Assembly (NCBI RefSeq): GCF_003987555.1
Contig: NZ_NGJW01000012.1
Coordinates: 1-64,000 of the forward strand
Direction: 5' to 3'
Length of the DNA stretch: 64,000 bases
Origin: Vagococcus lutrae
GTDB taxonomy: Bacteria > Bacillota > Bacilli > Lactobacillales > Vagococcaceae
Shown piece by piece: positions 15,413 to 25,548 of the stretch. The notes beneath the pieces are model-generated. The model made no database searches. It saw nothing but the letters and a program-made list of their open reading frames with translations, and was not told where the DNA came from. Position 1 is the first letter of the stretch. Every line of letters starts with the position of its first letter. The position numbers and the translations under genes were made by a program.

Positions 15413-16297
15413 TTAAATTTTTAAGAAACGACGCATAGACATGATAGACCCGATTGAGCCAATTACCACTCCAATGACTCCCATTAAGATATTCATTCCT
15501 AAAACTAAGTCCTGAGCGGGTATCAGTGAAAACGATTGACTGAGTAAAATTTTACTTACAATCGAACTGACTTCTGGATAACCAAACGTCATCATAAGCA
15601 TAGGAATAACAGCTCCTAAAAGGCCAATCCAAGCACCTTCTAAGAAGAATGGCCAACGAATAAATCCGTTCTTTGCTCCAACTAATTTCATAATCTGAAT
15701 TTCGCGTTTTCTTGAAATGATAGTAATTCTGATTGTATTTGAGATTAGGAAAATAGCGACAAATATTAGCAAGGCTGTCGCAACAAGTCCCCATGTACGG
15801 ATCCCTTTTGAGATTTTAAAAATCTTATCAGATGAAAGTCCGCCATAGTCGGCTTTATAAACGGCTGGTAACTTTTCAGCAATTTTTTGAACTTTTTTCG
15901 TGTCTTCTGGTTCTTTGGTACTGACAATAAACACGTCGTACAATGGATTGTCATCTTCATCAAATAATTTCCAAGAATCTCCATACTTTTCAATCAAGTT
16001 ATTCAACTGCTCTTCTCGACCGGAAAATTTAACTTTTTCCACACTTGGAATTTTTTCTAATTCCGTTTTAAGTTGATCCATTTCCTCTTTTTCAGTGCCG
16101 TAATCAATGAATACTGAGATATCCACGGTTGATTCGATATCTTTAGCTATCTTTGCTACGTTTAAAATCACTGAAAGGAAAATACCAACTAAAATCAACG
16201 TCACCGTCACGGCACTCACAGAGGCTAACGTCATCCAACCATTACGTTTTAAACTTTTTAGGCTTTCACCTAGATGGCGGAAAAATGTTTTAATCAT
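15413..16297 (-). CDS. ftsX: Cell-division ABC transporter permease-like protein FtsX
   Basis: 294 residues from ATG 16297, which overlaps the ftsE stop by eight bases; GGAG lies about 10 bases before it. It has the FtsX layout: a cytoplasmic N-terminus, one helix (about 22-45), a large extracellular loop (46-165) and three C-terminal helices. With FtsE it controls peptidoglycan hydrolases (PcsB- or CwlO-type) at the cell wall. The target hydrolase is not in this window. Confidence 0.94.
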   Translation of the reverse strand: MIKTFFRHLGESLKSLKRNGWMTLASVSAVTVTLILVGIFLSVILNVAKIAKDIESTVDISVFIDYGTEKEEMDQLKTELEKIPSVEKVKFSGREEQLNNLIEKYGDSWKLFDEDDNPLYDVFIVSTKEPEDTKKVQKIAEKLPAVYKADYGGLSSDKIFKISKGIRTWGLVATALLIFVAIFLISNTIRITIISRKREIQIMKLVGAKNGFIRWPFFLEGAWIGLLGAVIPMLMMTFGYPEVSSIVSKILLSQSFSLIPAQDLVLGMNILMGVIGVVIGSIGSIMSMRRFLKI

Positions 16298-16976
16298 TAT
16301 ATCCATACTCTCCTTCCGCTTGGTCTCGAATAATTCGTCCATGCTCAATCGCAATCACGCGATGACGGATAGTATTCACAATCGTACTATTATGTGTGGC
16401 CATTACAACAGTTGTCCCTTGTGTATTGATTTTATCTAACAATTTCATAATTTCCCATGAGTTTTCTGGGTCTAAGTTTCCAGTTGGCTCATCTGCAATC
16501 AAAACTTTGGGCGTGTTAACGATAGCACGGGCAATTGCCACACGTTGCTGCTCTCCACCAGATAATTCGGCTGGGAAAACACGGACTTTGTGTTTTAAGC
16601 CAACAAGCTCTAATACTTCCATAACTCGACGTTTGATTTCACGTGGTCGTTTACCGATAACTTCCATCGCATACGCTACATTTTCATAAACTGTTTTTTG
16701 ATATAAAAGTTTATAGTCTTGGAACACAATCCCTACTTCTCTTCTTAAAAGAGGGGTTTGTTTATTTTTAATTTTTAGCAAGTCATAGCCGCAAACATTT
16801 AAATAACCTTTTGTTGCTTTTTCTTCACGATACATCAATTTTATAAAGGTTGACTTCCCTGCACCACTTGGGCCAACAACGTAGACAAACTCGCCTTGGT
16901 CAATCGTGATACTAATATTACGAAGAGCCGTTGTGCCATTTGGATACTTCTTCGTAACGTTTTCCATTTCTATCAT
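16290..16976 (-). CDS. ftsE: Cell-division ATP-binding protein FtsE
   Basis: 228 residues from ATG 16976 behind AGGAG. Walker A GPSGAGKST, signature LSGGEQQR and Walker B VLIADEPTGNLDP are present. FtsE hydrolyses ATP to drive FtsX. An extended -10 (TGTTATAAT, 17017-17024 on the minus strand) just upstream suggests its own promoter downstream of prfB. Confidence 0.94.
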   Translation of the reverse strand: MIEMENVTKKYPNGTTALRNISITIDQGEFVYVVGPSGAGKSTFIKLMYREEKATKGYLNVCGYDLLKIKNKQTPLLRREVGIVFQDYKLLYQKTVYENVAYAMEVIGKRPREIKRRVMEVLELVGLKHKVRVFPAELSGGEQQRVAIARAIVNTPKVLIADEPTGNLDPENSWEIMKLLDKINTQGTTVVMATHNSTIVNTIRHRVIAIEHGRIIRDQAEGEYGYND

Positions 16977-17075
16977 TAAGCATTCTCCTACCTTTTTTTG
17001 CAATACGCTACGCCTTATTATAACATTAGATGTGCGAAATATATCTTACATTACATTACAATTATATTTCAAAGA

Positions 17076-18177
17076 TTATGATAATTGTTGACGTAGGTAG
17101 GCATCCATAAATTTATCTAAATCTCCATCCATAACAGATTGAACGTCACCGACTTCATAGTTTGTCCGGTGATCTTTAACCATAGAGTAAGGATGAAACA
17201 CGTAAGAACGAATTTGTGAACTCCAACCAATCTCTTTTGTTTCACCACGAATTTCTGATGCTATCTCCGCCTTCTTATCCATTTCTAATTGATACAATTT
17301 CGCTTTTAACGTCGCCATCGCTTGTTCTCTATTTTGTAACTGAGAACGCTGAGCTTGACTAGCAACGACAATTCCGGTTGGTAAATGGGTAATCCGTACG
17401 GCAGATTCTGTTTTATTGACGTGCTGACCACCAGCACCACTCGCGCGATAGGTATCCACCTTTAAATCATCTGGTTTAATTTCTACCTCTACATCGTCCG
17501 TCAACTCTGGCATAACATTGATTGAACAAAAGGACGTATGGCGACGATTAGCTGTATCAAAAGGAGAAAGTCTGACGAGACGATGTACACCCGTCTCTGA
17601 TTTTAAATAACCATACGCATTGTGTCCTTTAATTTGCAGCGTCACACTTTTTATGCCTGCTTCTTCTCCATCGTGATAATCTAAGTAGGTCACATCAAAT
17701 CCTTTACTCGCACACCAACGCGTATACATTCTAAGTAACATCGAACCCCAGTCTTGAGATTCCGTTCCACCTGCCCCTGGATGTATTTCCATAATGGCAT
17801 TGTTAGCGTCATAAGGTTCACTTAACAATTGTTCCAATTCGTACTGATTCATTTCCTCTTGATAAGTGGCTAAAGATTCTGTCAACTCTTTTTCAAGTTC
17901 CTCGTCAGGCTCTTCCACTACCATTTCATAAAGAACCATTAGCTCTTCCAAGTCTGTCGCAATCTTTTGAAATGATTGGAAACGAGCTTTAACATCGTTT
18001 AATTCTGATATAACCGTTTGTGCTTTTTGATTGTCATCCCAAAAATCCGCTTCGGTCATTTGATATTCTAAATTTGCAATGCGCTCTTCCATCTCTTCTA
18101 AGTCAAAGAGACCCCCTAAAGTCACTCACTTGTTGTTGATTTCTTTCTAATTGTTGTCTGATTTCACTTAATTCCAT
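17076..18177 (-). CDS. prfB: Peptide chain release factor 2, with programmed +1 frameshift
   Basis: RF2 ends translation at UGA and UAA. The first 24 codons run from ATG 18177 (AGGAG 7 bases upstream) to an in-frame TGA at 18105-18103. The slip site CTT TGA C is preceded by the SD-like AGGGGG; a +1 shift joins the short first part (ending DFRGSL) to DLEEMEERI in the long frame. Shortage of RF2 favours the shift, so the gene is self-regulated. The main body carries the SPF-type tripeptide region ([16 protein letters not shown]) and the peptidyl hydrolysis motif GGQ ([13 protein letters not shown]). It is not a pseudogene. It follows secA. Confidence 0.95.
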
Positions 18178-18197
18178 TTTTTCACTCCTAAAAATAA

Positions 18198-18225
18198 GCA
18201 AGGACTGGATTACTCCAGCCCTCGC
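18198..18225 (-). terminator. Hairpin between secA and prfB
   Basis: GCGAGGGCTGGA-n3-TCCAGTCCTTGC (minus strand) is a stable stem followed by a short T-rich stretch (TTATTTTT). It is probably a partial terminator that lowers read-through into prfB. Confidence 0.55.
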
Positions 18226-18235
18226 TCGATTTGTT

Positions 18236-20770
18236 TTAGACTGGCTTACCATGACAGTTTTTATATTTCTTACCACTGCCACATGGACATAAGTCATTAC
18301 GACCAACTTTTTCAACTCGAATAGGTTGTTGTTTTTCTGACCCTTTTACACCGTCAGCTGATTGCTCAGTCAGGTGAACGGCATCGCCTTGTGCGACTTG
18401 TTCACGTTGCACGTTTTGACGAATCTGAGCCTTCATGAATAGACGTGTTACGTCATAGTCAATCATAGCAACCATCGCATTAAACATTTCATATCCTTCT
18501 TGTTGATATTCAACAAGTGGGTTATTTTGTCCGTATGCTCGTAAACCAATAGATTCACGTAATTGATCCATCGCATCAATATGGTCAGTCCATTTTGTAT
18601 CTACCACACGTAAGATTACAACTTTTTGAAATTCTAAGAGTTGCTCTGGTCCATTTAAATGTGTGATTTTCTCTTGATACAATTCTTTTGTTTTATCCAT
18701 TAATAAGGTTTCGATTTCTTCACGTGTCTTACCTGTTAACTCTTCAACAGATAACGCATTTTCGGGTAATAAACAAGCATGAGCAAAATCGACTATACCT
18801 TCTAAATTCCAATCTTTTGTTTCTTCTAATTGTGTATGGTCTGCAACATTACGATGAATTGTGCGTTCCATCATACTCATTAACACTGGGGTTAAATCTT
18901 CTTCGGCACTAATGATTTGGTAACGTTGACCGTATATCACTTCACGTTGTTCACGCATAACGTCATCGTACTGTAAGATGTTTTTACGTGTATCATAGTT
19001 ATTCCCTTCGACACGACGCTGTGCCCCTTCGACTTGTTTCGATAACATCTTACTTTGAATGACTGCATCTTCTTCTTCAACTTTCATCTTCTCTAACAAC
19101 GCTTTAACACGATCAGAACCAAAACGACGCATTAAATCATCTTCTAATGATAAGTAGAATTGCGTGACACCTGGGTCTCCTTGACGACCTGAACGTCCAC
19201 GTAACTGGTTGTCAATACGACGAGACTCATGACGCTCTGTACCAATTACAGCAAGTCCGCCTAATTCAACAACACCAAAGCCTAGTTTAATATCGGTACC
19301 ACGACCAGCCATGTTAGTCGCAATCGTAACCGCTCCCTTTTGACCAGCGTTCAAAATAATTTCTGCCTCTTTAAAGTGATTTTTAGCGTTCAACACTTCA
19401 TGTGGGATTTTTTCTTTATTTAATAGTTGTGACAAGTATTCCGATGTTTCAACAGCTACTGTCCCGACTAACACTGGTTGACCTTTACGGTGACGTTCTT
19501 TAATATCCGCCACTACTGCTTTAAATTTGCTTTCCATTGTTGGATATAATAAATCCGGTCGGTCATCACGTTGGATTGGACGGTTGGTAGGAATCTGAAT
19601 AACTTCCATGTTGTAGATTTCACGAAACTCTTCTTCTTCTGTTTTCGCTGTCCCCGTCATCCCCGCTAACTTTTTATACATTCTAAAGTAGTTCTGGAAT
19701 GTGATATTAGCCATTGTTTTTGTTTCATCTTCAATTTCTACGCCTTCTTTGGCTTCAATCGCTTGATGTAAGCCGTCAGAATAACGTCGCCCATCCATAA
19801 TACGACCAGTAAATTGGTCAACAATCATGACTTTTCCTTCTTGAACAACATAGTCAATGTCGCGCAGCATGATATAGTTGGCACGCAACGCATTGTCTAA
19901 ATGGTGTGTTAAAGCTGTGTTATCCACATCATACAAGTTTTCTAAACCAAATGTTTCTTCAGCTTTTGAAATACCTTGCTCGGTAAGGGCAATTGTTTTT
20001 GATTGGACATCAATTTTATAGTCCTCTTCTTCAGTTAGACGTTTAATAAACGAATCAGCGCGGTTATACAACGCTGTCGATTTTTCAGCCTGACCTGAAA
20101 TAATCAACGGTGTTCTCGCTTCATCAATTAAAATCGAGTCAACTTCATCGACTACCGCAAAGTTTAACGGGCGTTGAACCATTTGTTCTTTATAAACAAC
20201 CATGTTATCACGGAGATAGTCGAACCCTAGTTCATTATTCGTGCTGTATGTGATATCACAAGCATAAGCTGCTCGTTTTTCATCTGTTGAACGTGAGTTT
20301 AAGTTTAATCCTACGCTTAAGCCTAAGAAGTTATACAGCTCTCCCATCTCGCTAGCATCACGAGTTGCCAAATATTCGTTTACTGTGACAACGTGAACGC
20401 CTTCGCCACTAATCGCATTTAAATAAACGGGCATCGTCGCTGTCAATGTTTTACCTTCACCCGTTTTCATTTCTGAGATATTTCCGTCGTGTAAAACAAC
20501 GCCCCCCATCATTTGGACGCGATATGGGTATAATCCTAAAACTCGACGTGCTGCTTCTCTAACCGTCGCAAATGCTTCTGGTAAAAGCTCGTCTAGTGTT
20601 TCCCCTTTTTGATATCTTTCTTTAAATTCATTAGTTTTATCTTTTAATTGATCATCAGTTAATTGTTCCATTGCGGTTGCGTATGATTCAATTTGATCCG
20701 CTATTTTTTCCAAACGTTTTAATTCACGCTTGTCGCTTTCGATGATTTTCTTTAGAAAATTCATGTTCAC
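18236..20770 (-). CDS. secA: Preprotein translocase ATPase SecA
   Basis: 844 residues. SecA drives protein export through SecYEG. Visible features are Walker [12 protein letters not shown], the DEAD-like motif [16 protein letters not shown], the helicase motif [11 protein letters not shown] and the C-terminal zinc finger [14 protein letters not shown], which binds phospholipid or SecB-type partners. It starts at ATG 20770. It lies in the common order hpf-secA-prfB-ftsEX. Confidence 0.97.
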   Translation of the reverse strand: MNMNFLKKIIESDKRELKRLEKIADQIESYATAMEQLTDDQLKDKTNEFKERYQKGETLDELLPEAFATVREAARRVLGLYPYRVQMMGGVVLHDGNISEMKTGEGKTLTATMPVYLNAISGEGVHVVTVNEYLATRDASEMGELYNFLGLSVGLNLNSRSTDEKRAAYACDITYSTNNELGFDYLRDNMVVYKEQMVQRPLNFAVVDEVDSILIDEARTPLIISGQAEKSTALYNRADSFIKRLTEEEDYKIDVQSKTIALTEQGISKAEETFGLENLYDVDNTALTHHLDNALRANYIMLRDIDYVVQEGKVMIVDQFTGRIMDGRRYSDGLHQAIEAKEGVEIEDETKTMANITFQNYFRMYKKLAGMTGTAKTEEEEFREIYNMEVIQIPTNRPIQRDDRPDLLYPTMESKFKAVVADIKERHRKGQPVLVGTVAVETSEYLSQLLNKEKIPHEVLNAKNHFKEAEIILNAGQKGAVTIATNMAGRGTDIKLGFGVVELGGLAVIGTERHESRRIDNQLRGRSGRQGDPGVTQFYLSLEDDLMRRFGSDRVKALLEKMKVEEEDAVIQSKMLSKQVEGAQRRVEGNNYDTRKNILQYDDVMREQREVIYGQRYQIISAEEDLTPVLMSMMERTIHRNVADHTQLEETKDWNLEGIVDFAHACLLPENALSVEELTGKTREEIETLLMDKTKELYQEKITHLNGPEQLLEFQKVVILRVVDTKWTDHIDAMDQLRESIGLRAYGQNNPLVEYQQEGYEMFNAMVAMIDYDVTRLFMKAQIRQNVQREQVAQGDAVHLTEQSADGVKGSEKQQPIRVEKVGRNDLCPCGSGKKYKNCHGKPV

Positions 20771-20920
20771 AGTCTTTCCTTTCTATTTAACTTAGCTAAA
20801 ATAATTATTTTATCTAATTGGTATAATACATTCTCTGGCAGAATGCTCTATCTGTTTTATTCTAGCATTTTTAAACTTAAAATGGAATAGTTTTATATTT
20901 ATCATAGCTGTATCATAACA

Positions 20921-20965
20921 AAAGAGAAGCAAAATGAATGAGCCCATCCATTTTGCTTCTCTTTT
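20921..20965 (-). terminator. Terminator of hpf
   Basis: AAAAGAGAAGCAAAATG pairs with CATTTTGCTTCTCTTTT around a short loop. It separates hpf from secA. Confidence 0.85.
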
Positions 20966-20982
20966 ATGTATCATGCAGAATC

Positions 20983-21540
20983 TTAATCTGTTTCAATTAA
21001 ACCATATTTACCATCTTTACGTGCGTACACAATGCTAATGCCATTTGTTTCCGCATCTTCAAAGATAAAGAAATTATGTCCTAACATGTTCATCTGTAAA
21101 ACAGCTTCTTCACTGTCCATTGGTTTTAAAGAAAGTCGTTTAGTACGAACAATTTCCAATTCATTTTCTTTTTCAGCTGGTTCTTCTTTAGGCTCTAAGA
21201 ATAGATTAGCAACCTCTTCTTTTGAAACCTCACGCTGTTTACGATTAATTCTTGTTTTAAATTTTCTAATTTGTCGTTCTAGTTTATCTACGACAAGGTC
21301 AATACTTGCATATAAATCATGAGATGTTTCTTCTGCTCTCAATACTAAATAGGGTAATGGAATAGTCACTTCCACCTTAGCATTTTTATCTGAGTATACT
21401 TTTAAGTTGACGTGAGCTGTTGCATCTCCTGCACGCTCGTCATCGAAAAATCGTTCTAACTTTGAAACTCTTTTTTCAACGTAATTTCGAATCGCCTCTG
21501 TAACCTCAATGTTCTCTCCACGGATATTAAATCTTAGCAT
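20983..21540 (-). CDS. hpf: Ribosome hibernation promoting factor, long form
   Basis: 185 residues: an N-terminal beta-alpha ribosome-binding domain (1-100) and the C-terminal dimerisation domain (about 125-180, with [27 protein letters not shown]) that marks the long form. It dimerises 70S ribosomes into inactive 100S particles in stationary phase. It starts at ATG 21540 with AAAGGGG 9 bases upstream. The promoter TTGTAT-16-TATAAT lies upstream. Confidence 0.95.
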   Translation of the reverse strand: MLRFNIRGENIEVTEAIRNYVEKRVSKLERFFDDERAGDATAHVNLKVYSDKNAKVEVTIPLPYLVLRAEETSHDLYASIDLVVDKLERQIRKFKTRINRKQREVSKEEVANLFLEPKEEPAEKENELEIVRTKRLSLKPMDSEEAVLQMNMLGHNFFIFEDAETNGISIVYARKDGKYGLIETD

Positions 21541-21612
21541 AGCATATTACCCCTTTCGTCTACCAATTGAAGAAACCGTAAAACCACTTAGTGTTTCTTC
21601 TTACTTCTATTA

Positions 21613-21640
21613 TATCAAAAATAGAAAAAAATACAATTTT
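21613..21640 (-). promoter_or_regulatory. Promoter of hpf
   Basis: Minus strand TTGTAT, a 16-base spacer and TATAAT, about 70-100 bases before hpf. Confidence 0.6.
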
Positions 21641-21671
21641 TCACGTCTATTTATCGAAATTTATAATAAGA

Positions 21672-22367
21672 CTATCTAAAAATAGTAAACCCTTCCAACT
21701 TTGTAATACCAACTTGTGAAAAAACATCCAAGGCATGGTACATCGTACTACCTGTTGTATAAATATCATCGACTATCATCAATTTATTTGTTTTTATACA
21801 TACCTCTTTGTTCAACTGAAAGGGCTGTACCATTTCAATACGCTCCGTCCGTTTTCTTTGAGACTGACGAAGTGTGTCTTGACTTTTTGTCAAAGCGACG
21901 TGATAAGGTATCAAGGCTGACTCTAACATGGCGGTCACTTGATTAAATCCTCTTTCTTCTAAACGTTTAGTCGAGACGGGAATGGGCACAAATATATAAT
22001 CGGAATGTTTTGTATAAAATGCGTGTAACATTTTAGAAAATGTCGTTCGAAAACGATAGTCACGTAAAAATTTATAACGATGCAACCACTCCTTAGCGAT
22101 TTGATTATAATAAAATAACGCGTGATGTTGGTAAGTTATATTAGGATATTTTGCTGCCCACTGTTGACACTCTCCACATACATCTAATTCATGAGATGTG
22201 AGTTTTTTTAAACATGTTTGACAATGAGCAGTCTTTACATCGCTTATTGATTCAAATTGCAAGTAACAGTTTGGACAGATTGTTTCTTTGAATAGTGGCT
22301 GAAATGACAACAGTGACGTTAAAGAAAGAGCAGGCTGATAGTCACGCTGACATAATAAACACTTCAT
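21672..22367 (-). CDS. comFC: Competence protein ComFC (phosphoribosyltransferase-like)
   Basis: 231 residues. The N-terminal zinc finger has CLLC, CPNC and CQTC..CGEC pairs. The C-terminal PRTase fold has the signature VDDIYTTGSTM. ComFC works with ComFA in DNA uptake during natural transformation. Its start overlaps the comFA stop by four bases. No recognisable competence sigma box was seen ahead of the pair. Confidence 0.92.
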   Translation of the reverse strand: MKCLLCQRDYQPALSLTSLLSFQPLFKETICPNCYLQFESISDVKTAHCQTCLKKLTSHELDVCGECQQWAAKYPNITYQHHALFYYNQIAKEWLHRYKFLRDYRFRTTFSKMLHAFYTKHSDYIFVPIPVSTKRLEERGFNQVTAMLESALIPYHVALTKSQDTLRQSQRKRTERIEMVQPFQLNKEVCIKTNKLMIVDDIYTTGSTMYHALDVFSQVGITKLEGFTIFR

Positions 22368-23692
22368 TTATTTAATTCTTCCCATCGGTTCATTTTTTTA
22401 ATCTCTTGTCGAGCCTTTCTTATAGCTCTAGTTTGTTGGTCGTGAAAAAAATAGACATTTCCAGTTGGATAGTCAGCATGGCGTCCCACTCTCCCTGCTA
22501 TCTGAACTAATGATGCTGTGTTAAAGACCGAATGATTAGCCCCAACCACCAAAACGTCTATATCACGAAAGGTCACACCTCTTTCTAAAATAGTAGTCGT
22601 AATCAACCAATCACAACGCGCTTCACGCATTGCCATGGTCTTATCATACCGTTCTGGGTCACGCGAATGTGCTACCATAATACGCACTTGCTTAAAGTAT
22701 TTAATTAAAAGTTGGTATAACTTTTCAGCTAACAAAACACTTGGCATAAAAATTAACATACGTCGTTGATTACTCATAGCTTTTTGCAAAATAACATACA
22801 AATTGGTGGGCATTTTCCCATCATTAAGACGCTCTGACCACTTCCAAGACCAAACTAACTGAGGCTCTGGCAATGGATTACCATGATATCGTTTTGACAA
22901 AACTAGACGTTCTATTTTCCCTGTCTTCTCGGCTAGTAATAATTGACGGCTAGGTGTCGCTGTTAAAATAACATATACACCTCCCTTTGCTAAAGCCTGC
23001 TTAGCCCCATAAGCTAACATCTTATTTCCTTTAAATGGGAAAGCGTCAACTTCGTCTATAATTAATAAATCAAAATGATGATAAAATCGTAACAATTGAT
23101 GCGTCGTACAAATAACAAATGATGTATAATAATCAGGCTTTTCAGCTTTTCCATATAATAACGTCAATTCTTTTTTAGGAAAAGCTTGCTGAAGTCGTGG
23201 ATGTAACTCCAAACAGACATCTACTCTTGGACTAGCCAAACCAATTCGCCACCCTTTTTCCAAAGCATAGGCCAATGCTTCAAATAACATTTCCGTCTTA
23301 CCAGCTCCTGTTACAGCATGGATTAACGTGTGCTTTTTTACTTCAACATTGTCACGTAATTTTTTTGATACAATTGCTTGACGGGAAGATAACTGGCCGT
23401 TCCATTGTAAGGCATTCTTTAACGGTTTAACCATTTGAGTAGGTAAGTAATAAAATTGCTCATGACTTGTCACACAACCGAGCGTTAAACAGGCTGAGCA
23501 GTAATAATAAGTAAATAACTCATTCTGTACTTCTACCTCTTTTTTATTAAAACAACTACCGCAGCGCAAACATTGTATCTTATCTTTTGATAATTCTCTC
23601 ATACAAGGTAGACGTTGTACTTCTTCCGTGACGTCACATTTTCCCTTAGGTAATTCCGATGCTAGCAATCTTCTACCACGCAATATTTCCAT
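22364..23692 (-). CDS. comFA: Competence DNA-uptake helicase ComFA
   Basis: 442 residues. An N-terminal four-cysteine zinc finger (CLRCGSCF ... CSACLTLGC) is followed by a superfamily 2 helicase with Walker A HAVTGAGKTEML, DEAD-like LLIIDEVDAFPF, motif III TATPS and motif VI QIAGRVGR. It is a membrane-associated ATPase that helps pull single-stranded DNA into the cell. It starts at ATG 23692 behind AGAGGTGAT. Divergent from the hydrolase gene. Confidence 0.93.
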   Translation of the reverse strand: MEILRGRRLLASELPKGKCDVTEEVQRLPCMRELSKDKIQCLRCGSCFNKKEVEVQNELFTYYYCSACLTLGCVTSHEQFYYLPTQMVKPLKNALQWNGQLSSRQAIVSKKLRDNVEVKKHTLIHAVTGAGKTEMLFEALAYALEKGWRIGLASPRVDVCLELHPRLQQAFPKKELTLLYGKAEKPDYYTSFVICTTHQLLRFYHHFDLLIIDEVDAFPFKGNKMLAYGAKQALAKGGVYVILTATPSRQLLLAEKTGKIERLVLSKRYHGNPLPEPQLVWSWKWSERLNDGKMPTNLYVILQKAMSNQRRMLIFMPSVLLAEKLYQLLIKYFKQVRIMVAHSRDPERYDKTMAMREARCDWLITTTILERGVTFRDIDVLVVGANHSVFNTASLVQIAGRVGRHADYPTGNVYFFHDQQTRAIRKARQEIKKMNRWEELNK

Positions 23693-23716
23693 ATCATCAC
23701 CTCTCTATTAATAGAT

Positions 23717-23734
23717 ACGCTTTTATGAAAGCGT
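23717..23734. promoter_or_regulatory. Inverted repeat between comFA and the hydrolase
   Basis: ACGCTTT-tatg-AAAGCGT lies 25-42 bases before comFA and directly upstream of the hydrolase -35. It could be an operator or a hairpin in the comFA leader. The regulator is unknown. Confidence 0.35.
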
Positions 23735-23737
23735 CGT

Positions 23738-23766
23738 TTGGCTATTTTGATAAAATAAACTATAAT
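23738..23766 (+). promoter_or_regulatory. Promoter of the hydrolase gene
   Basis: TTGGCT (23738-23743), a 17-base spacer and TATAAT (23761-23766), 25 bases before ATG 23791. Confidence 0.65.
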
Positions 23767-23790
23767 AGAGTGAAAGAAAGGATGACTAAC

Positions 23791-24747
23791 ATGAAGGAGA
23801 ATTTTTCATTTCAATCCCACAGCGAAAACACACGTATTCAAGGTTATAAATGGCTTCCTACTGATAAAAAACCCAAACTTGTCGTTCAATTAATTCACGG
23901 TATGGCTGAATATGCGGAAAGGTATGAACCGTTCGCTCAATTTCTAACAGAAAATCATATGGCTCTTTATGCACATGATCATCTCGGACACGGTCGTTCC
24001 GTCAATAGCATGGACGAATTGGTTTTTTTCCATGAAAAAAAAGCAAAAGATATTTTAATAGAAGACGCACATCTTGTGACAAAACATGTTAAACACGACT
24101 ACCCTGAAATTCCTGTCGTCGTACTTGGTCACAGCATGGGATCATTTGTCTTACGCAATTACCTGAAAAAATATTCAACTGAAATTGACGGCGCTATTAT
24201 AATGGGAACAGCTGGCTACAAAAGTGAGCTAGGGGTGGGGTTGAAATTAGCCCAATTACTCGCGCGTCTATTCCCTAAAAAACGCAATAAACAACTCGAT
24301 GATTTGGCATTTGGGTCATTTAGCGACTATTTTTCCGACCATTACTCATCCTTCGATTGGCTTAGTAAAAACCAAGAAAATGTCAAAAAATATTTACAAG
24401 ATGACTACACAGGGTTTACTTTTACCAACAATGGTTTTCATACCCTGTTTGATTTAATGAATGACGCGACTCAAACAGATTGGGCAAAAACGCTTCATCC
24501 AGATCTAAGTGTACTTGTTATTAGTGGCGAGCAGGACCCTGTCGGTGATTTTGGTAAAGGGCCACGTTCTGTTGCTAAAGAATTATCACATGCTGGTATA
24601 AAAGACGTTACCTTACATCTCTATGCGAACTTACGACACGAGATTCTCAACGAAAAAGAAAATCAAATGGTCATGGATGATATTTACGAATGGCTTTACG
24701 TCCGTTTTTTACACGATACTCACCATGAACATCATCACCACACATAA
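23791..24747 (+). CDS. Alpha/beta hydrolase, monoacylglycerol lipase / lysophospholipase-like
   Basis: 318 residues from ATG 23791 (GAAAGG about 9 bases upstream); an in-frame ATG nine bases earlier has no room for the ribosome site. It has the Hydrolase_4 (serine aminopeptidase S33) layout: oxyanion region LIHGMAEYAERY, nucleophile elbow GHSMGS, an acid in SGEQDPVGD and a final His in LRHEILNE. Such enzymes hydrolyse lysophospholipids or monoacylglycerols; the substrate is unproven. The C-terminus is His-rich (HDTHHEHHHHT), which is unusual. Monocistronic, with a strong terminator. Confidence 0.85.
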   Translation: MKENFSFQSHSENTRIQGYKWLPTDKKPKLVVQLIHGMAEYAERYEPFAQFLTENHMALYAHDHLGHGRSVNSMDELVFFHEKKAKDILIEDAHLVTKHVKHDYPEIPVVVLGHSMGSFVLRNYLKKYSTEIDGAIIMGTAGYKSELGVGLKLAQLLARLFPKKRNKQLDDLAFGSFSDYFSDHYSSFDWLSKNQENVKKYLQDDYTGFTFTNNGFHTLFDLMNDATQTDWAKTLHPDLSVLVISGEQDPVGDFGKGPRSVAKELSHAGIKDVTLHLYANLRHEILNEKENQMVMDDIYEWLYVRFLHDTHHEHHHHT

Positions 24748-24793
24748 AAACACCTCGCCCATGAGTTAAAAGTCTCATGGACGAGGTGTTTTT
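24747..24793. terminator. Bidirectional terminator after the hydrolase
   Basis: AAAAACACCTCG..CCATGAG with CTCATGG..CGAGGTGTTTTT is a long, strong stem that serves both convergent genes. Confidence 0.9.
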
Positions 24794-24797
24794 ATGA

Positions 24798-25319
24798 TTA
24801 TATCATAGCTGAAACTACTGATATTTTTAGTTTTTTCATGACGTTTAAAAGTTCTGAAGGGCGGTCAAAAAATTCTACGAGAGCTACATCTGCTTCGCGA
24901 TGGACTAGACGTGTCATACGGTCTTGTTTATTTAAACAATTCCCCTCGCCTAAAACTTCATGTTGCATGCCGTCATGCAATAAAATACGTAATTTTCGTG
25001 AGGCTAGTAGTTTTACTTTATGAACGTGTTTTAAATCTAATTCACGTTTAACAGTCCCATCCTCTTTTAAATAATGAACGGACCGCGTACTGCGGACTTG
25101 CCCTTGCATAATTCCCTCTCGGGTCGCTTCTATTTCACCAGTGTGAGCATAAACAATTTGACTCGCTGTACGCTCTTCTCCATCTTCTGTTTTTATCATA
25201 ACAGGAAAAAGTAAGTAAGGATCCATTTCAATCTTCACTTGTTTCACATCTTTTTCATCAATAATAGTCCCATCATTTAAGATAAATTGACCATTTTCAT
25301 AAACATTATAATTATTCAT
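24798..25319 (-). CDS. Protein of unknown function (173 residues)
   Basis: I do not recognise the family. 173 residues from ATG 25319 (AGAGG 7 bases upstream; a GTG six bases earlier is too close to it). There is no signal peptide or membrane helix. It is predicted mostly beta, with repeated short acidic/basic strands and a C-terminal segment VALVEFFDRPSELLNVMKKLKI that is helix then strand. It contains one cysteine. Composition looks like a cytoplasmic protein. It has its own promoter (25346-25374) and terminator, so it is a single-gene unit. Confidence 0.7.
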   Translation of the reverse strand: MNNYNVYENGQFILNDGTIIDEKDVKQVKIEMDPYLLFPVMIKTEDGEERTASQIVYAHTGEIEATREGIMQGQVRSTRSVHYLKEDGTVKRELDLKHVHKVKLLASRKLRILLHDGMQHEVLGEGNCLNKQDRMTRLVHREADVALVEFFDRPSELLNVMKKLKISVVSAMI

Positions 25320-25345
25320 TTTCACACCTCTTTCAATAATTAGTC

Positions 25346-25374
25346 ATTTTACTCTCTTAACCGTCAACAGACAA
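25346..25374 (-). promoter_or_regulatory. Promoter of the 173-residue orphan gene
   Basis: Minus strand TTGTCT (25374-25369), a 17-base spacer and TAAAAT (25351-25346). Confidence 0.55.
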
Positions 25375-25500
25375 TCTAATCATAAAAAAACTTACCTTTT
25401 TTAATCATTTTTTAAATATTTTTTAATGTGAACTAAATAACAATATTGTCTACTATTTCATTATCTCATATCGAGTAAATATTGCAATCGTATTCATGAC

Positions 25501-25530
25501 TTGCCAGCTTCCTGATAAACAAGCTATACT
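25501..25530 (+). promoter_or_regulatory. Promoter of the YigZ-family gene
   Basis: TTGCCA (25501-25506), an 18-base spacer and TATACT (25525-25530). A perfect-looking AAAGGAGTGA ribosome site follows at 25536-25545. Confidence 0.5.
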
Positions 25531-25548
25531 AAAAGAAAGGAGTGAGTC

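Noticed and set aside
18103-18315. Separate small ORF upstream of prfB
   Set aside because: Its last 24 codons are the first part of prfB before the programmed frameshift; the rest lies in the secA-prfB gap and the secA end. It is not a gene of its own.
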